A stretch of 64,000 nt of DNA from Symsagittifera roscoffensis. Its lineage: Eukaryota > Xenacoelomorpha > Acoela > Convolutidae. Position numbers and translations under genes: made by a program. Location of the stretch: positions 69,058,123 to 69,122,122 of the forward strand of contig NC_087064.1 in the NCBI RefSeq assembly GCF_963678635.1, written 5' to 3'. Shown here piece by piece: positions 57,533-64,000 of the stretch (position 1 is its first letter; the number at the start of each line of letters is the position of its first letter). Under the pieces are notes generated by a model. That model searched no databases. It was given only the letters and a program-made list of their open reading frames with translations, and was not told where the DNA came from.

Positions 57533-57665
57533 GACCGACATATAGTGGAAACATTTTGCTACGCTTATTATTATTAAATGTGTAAAAAACTGTTTTGAAT
57601 GTGAAATAAGCCATTTTACGTCACCCAAACTCGTTAAATTACTTCGCCGAAAAGTCTTTTTCACT

Positions 57666-58041
57666 CAGTAGCGGATTTAGAAGGAGATGGTGGGGGGCGG
57701 ACGCCATTTTCTCAGGGATTCGACCCCCTGACTACCCAAAGGGTCTCCATCCTTCATTTTTGGCTGGCTAGTGACTCTAAAATGTTTATGAGAGCCTTGG
57801 GCGTCTGTATCAACTATTTTTGAGTGCGGGACATCGAAAAAAACACAATTTTTGGTCAAAACAGTCCAAAAATTACCTAAAAAGTGTCCCAAAAGTGCCT
57901 AAAATTTTAGCCAAAACAACAGGGTCTTTTTAGCAATTTGGGCGAGCTCGGAAAATAAAGTTCGTCAACCTAAAAAAAAGTTGACAAAGTTTTGAATTGG
58001 AAATCCGCTCACCCATCGAGAAAATCCTAGAGCCGCCTATG
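57666..58041. mobile_element. hAT-type MITE, older copy with 8 bp target duplication
   Basis: Ends CAGTAGCGGATTTAG and CTAGAGCCGCCTATG; flanks TTTTCACT and CTTTCACT match at 7 of 8. More diverged from the other copies than they are from each other. Confidence 0.82.
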
Positions 58042-58049
58042 CTTTCACT

Positions 58050-58625
58050 AGTTTTCCATTAACTAGAAAACAGCTGAAAAAGGACATTGTAGAATTCCGA
58101 AAGCTTTCACTCCAGTTGCGAGCATGACAACTTGTTAGAAAACTGTTTTTGGATAGTTTGAACTAGTTTTCGTCATTTTGAAAGTTGAAACAAGGAAAAT
58201 TTAGTAGTTTTTTCTAGGGCTTCTTGCGGTTCTCCAAATTGGGTTTCAACGGTGTTTAAAACAAGATCATCAAAAATAATTAATTTAATAAATTGATTCA
58301 ATTTAACTATCATTTTTTTTCAAAATCTAACTTAATAAATTTTCAAGTAACTCAAACAATACATTTTATCAATCAATTTTAAGAAATGAAACAAGTTCTC
58401 ATTTCGAAAATTCACGTCTCAGACGTTAATGATTTGTCGTTTGGTTTATACTATCAATATAAAAATGGACGTTCAAGGATAACTCTCTTCTTAATAATTG
58501 AGATAAATAAATACACTCTAAACACGCGAAGATGTTTCCCCGTTAGACAACATAGTCAATTTCAAATGTCCTTCCTAGTTGCCTCCTCCCCCCTCCTCAA
58601 GTTCCCCTTTTTTTGGTTTCTGAAG
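58050..58625. other. Nothing recognised
   Basis: AT-rich DNA. A plus ORF at 58386-58673 is antisense to the possible exon described next and has no motif. Confidence 0.3.
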
Positions 58626-58703
58626 TCATTTTCCAAGGTTGTCCATTGCCTTGAGCAGGAGCTGGGGGGCTGATGCTCTCATGGCTTCCTTGAAGGGCTG
58701 ACA
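58626..58703 (-). CDS. Possible terminal exon of an unidentified gene
   Basis: A strong acceptor CCTCTTTTTTCAG is followed by 25 codons and TGA. They begin CQPFKEAMRASAPQ and continue as an amphipathic helix rich in Leu, Ala and Met. The patch is clearly GC-richer than its flanks. The Cys and helical pattern would suit a saposin-like or similar C-terminus, but this is too short to classify, and no upstream exon was found. It could be a repeat-borne sequence. Confidence 0.3.
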   Translation of the reverse strand, partial: CQPFKEAMRASAPQLLLKAMDNLGK

Positions 58704-58959
58704 CTGAAAAAAGAGGACATGGTTCTAGGAGTGGGTTAAATAAATTTGTTTGATCAACTACTGCGAGAAAAGTTTTCAAAACAATGAAGACGAACGTGAA
58801 TTTCACTTTGGAGGCGATGAAGTGAATCGATGTTTTTATAGCAAATCAAAATTTTGGAAAAAAAAAACGAAACGCGAAAAAAATTTGTAACAAAAGGGAT
58901 TTATATGACTACCGGCGAGCTGAAAACAAAATTGGTTCTCTTTATTGAAACATCCAGGT

Positions 58960-59229
58960 TAAAGTCTTTCTTAATTAAGACCATTTATCCACGGGGGAAA
59001 GGACCAACACAAGAGCTGTACAGCTCATCACGGCGAACCGCTGTTGTGCCCCTGTTTAAGAATTATATGCAATTTTTTTTGGTTATTTTTCTGGGCTGGG
59101 TAATGTTGCTTCACCCTCAAGCAACGAGCACGGATCATGGTGGGCCTCGAACATCCGACCTTTCGCTTGAGAGGCGGAGACGTAACCACTTCACCACCGC
59201 TCCCCGACCACTTCACCACCGCTCCCCTT
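58960..59229 (-). mobile_element. tRNA-derived SINE
   Basis: On the minus strand, starting near 59229 or 59205, the sequence carries a pol III A box (TGGTGAAGTGG) and, ~45 bases on, a near-consensus B box (TGTTCGAGGCC against GGTTCGANNCC). This matches a tRNA-like head. The body follows with a palindrome GAGCTGTACAGCTC near 59010. A 22 bp duplication (CCACTTCACCACCGCTCCCC) doubles the 5' end. The head does not close into a full functional tRNA cloverleaf, so it is called a SINE rather than a tRNA gene. The 3' end is estimated. Confidence 0.7.
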
Positions 59230-59639
59230 AAGACCTGATGTAAAAGAAATATATAAACTCATTTGATGAAAAAATATCCCAGTATTTCATCTATTGTTTA
59301 AAAAAATCTATTGTTCAAATCTAACGAAGTTTTAATTGATGTCAAAATTATTACCATAAAAAAATGTGCAGTTTTAAATCAATTTTTTAGAGCTGAGCCA
59401 AATTCCTAAAAGTGAATACAAATTTTAAACTTTACTCCCAATTTTTATTTAAATAGATAATCATTGCTGAATTATTAATAACTATGTTTTATGTTTTTCA
59501 TCAATAAGTCAGAGCTGTTTCTTGGATAATTTTTTGAGCATTAAATTTGCAAGGTTTCATCAATGAATGAATGCAAGCAATTATTGTTTCTGTCAGAGAT
59601 GAATCAGCAATATTCCATTAAAGAATCAGAGCGCTTCAA

Positions 59640-60720
59640 TATTGGGTTACCACTGGGACTTGCAATTTCTTTTTTCCTAGGTTCCAAAATTTGAAACAGT
59701 TAATTTTTTGTTCCGACTGTCGAAGAAAGTAACGGAACATTTGTGCCTGGGGTAATTTTTTCTTACTCCAGACAATTTTTATGTTCCCAACTAGCAATTT
59801 TTGACGAATTATTTGAAAATCCTTAGAAAAATATTGTTGTCTTTACCTGAAACTTCAAAAAAAACATATAGATGTATATTTTATCTGTGATCGATTTTTG
59901 CAAATTATGGGGGTTTAAAGCTTGTCAATCAAGCCAATTCGAGACAATTAACGCGCAATGTGTTTCGTGCTATCAACGCGTAAGTGGAGATTTAAATAGT
60001 GCTAGAAATTGTACCAATTTGATCTGAGACATGATTCTTAGTCTTTCTTTTACTTTGCTTCATGCAAAAATTATCATTTTGTTTTCTACATAGCGTTTGG
60101 GGTGACGATTTTCAGAACACAATCTCTAACGTTTTTTATTTTTTCAATTGTTCATCTTTTCTTCAAAATGAACACTACTCTACAAGGACGTTAAATGGCA
60201 GTCAGAACATTCAGGGTTTAGCCGTGATACAAGCAATTTTATATTACGAAATTTATATTACGAAATACGAAATAATTGTGCTCGGGGTGGGTTTGTTTTG
60301 TTCAGACAAATTTCGACTTGAGCTTAAGTTTTATTATTGTCTTGAGCTTAAGTTTGAAAAAAAATAATTCACCTGTGATTATTTTTTGTAAAATTAGGGG
60401 GGTTTAAAGATTGTCATTTTGGTCAATTTGAGACTTTTAAAGCGCGATATATTTCGCGCTATTAAAGCGTAAGCGGAGAATTAATCCGTCTTAGAAATCG
60501 TTTCAAATTGGTTGATAGAAGCTTATTTGCTATAATTGACTTTTTACAAGCAGCGAAATATATCCTTTGTACTTTATATGGCGTGTGGGTGGATGATTTT
60601 CATTAAAAACACTTTTAAAAATTTTACAAAAAAATGTTAATACTGCTCCATAAACCTTAAAAGGCAGTCGGAACATTCAGGGCTTCGCCCTGATACGCGC
60701 AGTCTTGTTACAATTTATGC
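59640..60720 (-). repeat. Two hairpin-core repeat units in minus orientation
   Basis: Unit 1 runs from CCGACTGTCGAAGAAAG (59707) to a degraded core near 60205. Unit 2 has GATATATTTCGCGC, the GTGTGGGTGGATGATTTTCAT block and the intact core TCAGGGCTTCGCCCTGA at 60677-60693. About 215 bp of unit 2 (60393-60607) is almost identical to 62611-62825. Confidence 0.8.
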
Positions 60721-61739
60721 TTTTGACATTACACGTCGTGATTCTGTATGACTAGAACAAAAGTACAACAAAAGCTGAAATACAGATGCCTTCTAGGGAA
60801 TACTTTTCAAGTATATATTTCTCAAGCAAGAAAATCTACAAGTTTTCCTTAACAATTACAGTGGGCGTTGAACAATTCGCCCTAAATTTTTGTTACGCAA
60901 TGCAGTATTTTGAGAAACATGTTTTACGACAAATTTTTTTTTTCAAATTAAGAACTTTTTGACCAAATCAATCGCTGGTTTACTGCCAATTCATAGGTAC
61001 TAAAGTAGCACCGAATGAGATCTTTTCCGTTTTTTGTCATGCTAATGCTTCGGTGATTCATCACAGAATTCAGTGATTTTTATACCTGTGGTGAATTGTG
61101 GAATTGGCCAAATTCGATAACTAACGCCGATTTTTAACTAAGTGAATTAATCAGTGCGCATATGAAAAAGAATGCAGATAAACTTGACAATTTTTCATGA
61201 CTGTTTGCTCAGTTTTGCGATTTTGATCTGGATGGCACTGTCAAATCTTTGTTACGGCAAAAAAAGTAAAATTGCTTTCCCATTATTCGAATCAAGTTTT
61301 TTTCTTATGTTTTAAATGCAGCCAGAAAAACTTTTAAATGAACACATTCACATTTTTCTACATTTGAAATTGATGAAATTAAATTGTTCGAGGCGTTTTA
61401 ACTGATATTTTTAAGAAAGTGAACGAAAAATTGATGCTATTTGAAAAATTAGGAAACCCGTGGGCGCAAAAGATGAACTACTCAACTATTTTTTTGTTGT
61501 TCCGCTTGAACACTGAGACTTAGATCATTGTATGATCAATTGTTCTCAGAGAAAGAGTTTGTTTTCAGTAAAAAAAAACTATGGTTTTAATTTCCATTTC
61601 AATTTTCCATCCAAATCAACTATCCTTTATGCGAAGACCAATGTAATGGGGTTATTCTTTACTAGCGCTTTAACAAGACCAAACGCTCGTCTAAAATGAC
61701 CTTGAAATGATTTCCAAGCCATATTAATCCACTAAGTAC
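60721..61739. other. Nothing recognised
   Basis: AT-rich single-copy-looking DNA between repeat blocks. Confidence 0.35.
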
Positions 61740-63790
61740 GCGCTAAGCGAATTTATTGGTCCCAATTTTGAAAAAAGTGGAATATTTATGCTTGGCGTGG
61801 TTTTAATAAGAACTAAAAGAAGTTTTGGCGGCACTAGTATTTATAGTAGCATATCAGCAACTTCTCAATTGGATAGAAAACTCAAACAAGACTGCTCGTG
61901 TCAGGGCGAAGCCCTGAATGTTCCGACTGCCTTTTAAGGTTTATGGAGCAGCAGTAAAAACATAAAAAATTAAATGAATTAAAATAAAATGAAAATTTTT
62001 TTTCTAAAATTTGAATTTTTTATGAAAATCATCCCCCCACACGCCATATAAAGTACAAAAAGATAAATTTTGTTCCTTGTAACAAATCAATTATGGCAAA
62101 TAAGCTTCGTTCAACCAATTTAGAACGATTTATGAGACGGATTAAATCTCCGCTTACGCGTTAACTGCGCGAATTATATCGCGCGTTAATTGTCCCAAAT
62201 TGGTCGAAATGGCCAAAATGGCAATCTTTAAACCCTCATAACTTTACGAAAAATGATCACAGGTGAAATATCTTTTCAAACGTTAGCTCAGGACAACAAT
62301 GGCTTTGGAATGATATTAAAAAAATCCGTCAAAAATGGCTAGTTAAAAAGTCGAAATTTGTCTGAAGAAAAAAAAACCCACCCCGAGCACAAATATTCCG
62401 TTACTTTCGTATCGAACGTCGGAACAACAAGACTGCTCGTATCAGGGCGAAGCCCTGAATGTTCCGACTGCCTTTTAAGGCTTATGGAGCAGCAGTAATA
62501 ACATTTAAAAAATTAAATGAAATAAAAAAAAAATGAAAATTTTTTTTTCTAAAATTTGAAATTTTTTATGAAAATCATCCCCCCACACGCCATATAAAGT
62601 ACAAAAAGATATGGGGGTTTAAAGATTGTCATTTTGGTCAATTTGAGACTTTTAAAGCGCGATATATTTCGCGCTATTAAAGCGTAAGCGGAGAATTAAT
62701 CCGTCTTAGAAATCGTTTCAAATTGGTTGAAAGAAGCTTATTTGCTATAATTGACTTTTTACAAGCAGCGAAATATATCCTTTGTACTTTATATGGCGTG
62801 TGGGTGGATGATTTTCATTAAAAAATTTTTTTATAATTTTAGAAAAAAAAATTTTTCATTTTTTTGTTACATTAAATTTTTTGATGTTAATACTGCTCCA
62901 TAAACCTTAATCGATTTATGAGGAACGATTTATGAGACGGATTAAATCTCCGCTTACGCGTTAACTGCGCGAATTATATCGCGCGTTAATTGTCCCAAAT
63001 TGGTCGAAATTGCCAAAATGGCAATCTTTAAACCCTCATAACTTTACGAAAAATGATCACAGGTGAAATATTTTTTCAAACGTTAGCTCAGGACAACAAT
63101 GGCTTTGGAATGATATTAAAAAAATCCGTCAAAAATGGCTAGTTAAAAAGTCGAAATTTGTCTGAAGAAAAAAAACCCACCCCGAGCACAAATATTCCGT
63201 TACTTTTGTATCGAACGTCGGAACAACAAGACTGCTCGTATCAGGGCGAAGCCCTGAATGTTCCGACTGCCTTTTAAGGCTTATGGAGCAGCAGTAATAA
63301 CATTTAAAAAATTTAATGAAATAAAAAAAAATGAAATTTTTTTTTTCTAAAATTTGAAATTTTTTATGAAAATCATCCCCCCACACGCCATATAAAGTAC
63401 AAAAAGATAGATTTCGTTCCTTGTAACAAATCAATTATGACAAATAAGCTTCGTCAACCAATTTGGAACGATTTATAAGACGGTTTAAACCTCCGCTTAC
63501 GCGTTAATAGCGCGAATTATATCGCGCGTTAATTGTCCCAAACTGGTCAAAATGGGCAAAATGGCAATCTTTAAACCCTCATAATTTTATGAAAAATGAT
63601 CACAGGTGAAATATACCTCAGGACAACAATGAAAAATGATCACAGGTGAAATATACCTCAGGACAACAATACCTTTTGAATGATACAAAAAAATTCCGTC
63701 AAAAATGGTCGAAATTTGTCTGAAGAAAAAAAAAACCCACCCCGAGCACAAATATTCCGTTACTTTCGTATCGAAAGTCGGAACAAAAAG
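61740..63790 (+). repeat. Tandem hairpin-core repeat array with an inverted insertion
   Basis: Intact cores TCAGGGCGAAGCCCTGA lie at 61901, 62442 and 63241. The first spacing is 541 bp; the second is ~799 bp because about 62611-62905 is an inverted partial unit. Each unit holds the outer arms AGTCGGAACA and TGTTCCGACT around the core, a GCCTTTTAAGGC palindrome, a GCGCGAATTATATCGCGC palindrome and TGATCACAGGTGAAAT. A 41 bp direct duplication lies at 63590-63671. Confidence 0.92.
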
Positions 63791-64000
63791 TTACGAAATT
63801 TACTTTTAGAGATTTTTTGGGAAAAGAAAACATTGTAATCGATTTTATAAAAAAAATCATTTTTCAGAAAATTCTCAGCTAGCGAAGCAAAGGTGTGCTC
63901 CAAATGAATCATTCGCTAGATTTTTGATGAAAAAATTTTTTCCACGGCTGGATATGAGAATGTTTTGACATTATAAATACATGTATATTTGAGTTCATTT
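63791..64000. other. Right edge, nothing recognised
   Basis: AT-rich. GATTAGATTCTA-like intron blocks seen in the duplications are faintly echoed, but nothing supports a call. Confidence 0.3.

Noticed and set aside
58960-59060. Hammerhead ribozyme in the SINE body
   Set aside because: A GTGATGAG string resembles the conserved CTGATGAG core, but the key first bases differ and no matching GAAA side was found.
59128-59229. Functional tRNA gene
   Set aside because: A and B boxes are present, but no complete cloverleaf closes and a SINE-like body follows, so it was called a SINE.

Overview
This window is AT-rich invertebrate (metazoan) nuclear DNA. The evidence is a spliced serine-protease-family gene with good GT/AG junctions, several DNA-transposon and retroelement families, a tRNA-derived SINE, long microsatellites, and two assembly gaps of exactly 200 N (28102-28301 and 48617-48816). 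No feature fixes the phylum. Most of the window is repeats, and only two host genes are well supported.

Layout. 1-2.35 kb: a terminal-inverted-repeat element with poly-C/poly-G tracts, a degenerate tandem array and a ~515 bp foldback element. 4.7-7.0 kb: a small one-helix membrane ORF and a decayed tandem copy, both carrying the same hAT-type MITE. About 7.25-24.9 kb: a giant retrovirus-like Ty3/gypsy-type element with gag, protease, RT, RNase H and integrase, followed by a 49-codon ORF, a two-helix mini-protein, a Met-less Pro/Ser-rich ORF, an envelope-like glycoprotein and a large unknown 3' ORF. Neighbouring ORFs overlap at stop/start junctions. The copy carries nine in-frame stops but only one visible frameshift. 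24.9-34.3 kb: a long-TIR element, a MULE-like scrap, a TGATCATG-type repeat, a badly decayed second Ty3/gypsy element and mostly featureless DNA.

35.3-38.2 kb, minus strand: a class-3-lipase / cysteine-rich / glycine-zipper / C-terminal J-domain gene. It is interrupted by a 441 bp hAT MITE with a perfect 8 bp target duplication and by two apparent frameshifts. 41.76-53.51 kb, minus strand: a secreted S1 serine-protease homologue. All six exon types can be placed with consistent splice phases. The His and Asp of the triad are present, but the Ser position is Asp. A ~4.3-4.6 kb segmental duplication has doubled exons 2-4. The cassette is 293 nt, so including both copies would shift the frame and only one can serve per functional mRNA. 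A ~955 bp (TACA)n tract sits in its last intron.

53.5-64 kb: more hAT MITEs, a tRNA-type SINE, a possible terminal exon, and many copies of a ~540 bp repeat family. That family also occurs at 34, 38.7, 44-45 and 49-51 kb. Its core is a nested inverted repeat, TCAGGGC-GAA-GCCCTGA, whose centre contains GCGAAGC, a sequence known to form an exceptionally stable DNA hairpin.

The most novel items are the accessory-ORF set and overlapping architecture of the 17 kb retroelement, the mutually exclusive cassette of the protease homologue, the lipase/J-domain fusion, and the hairpin repeat family.
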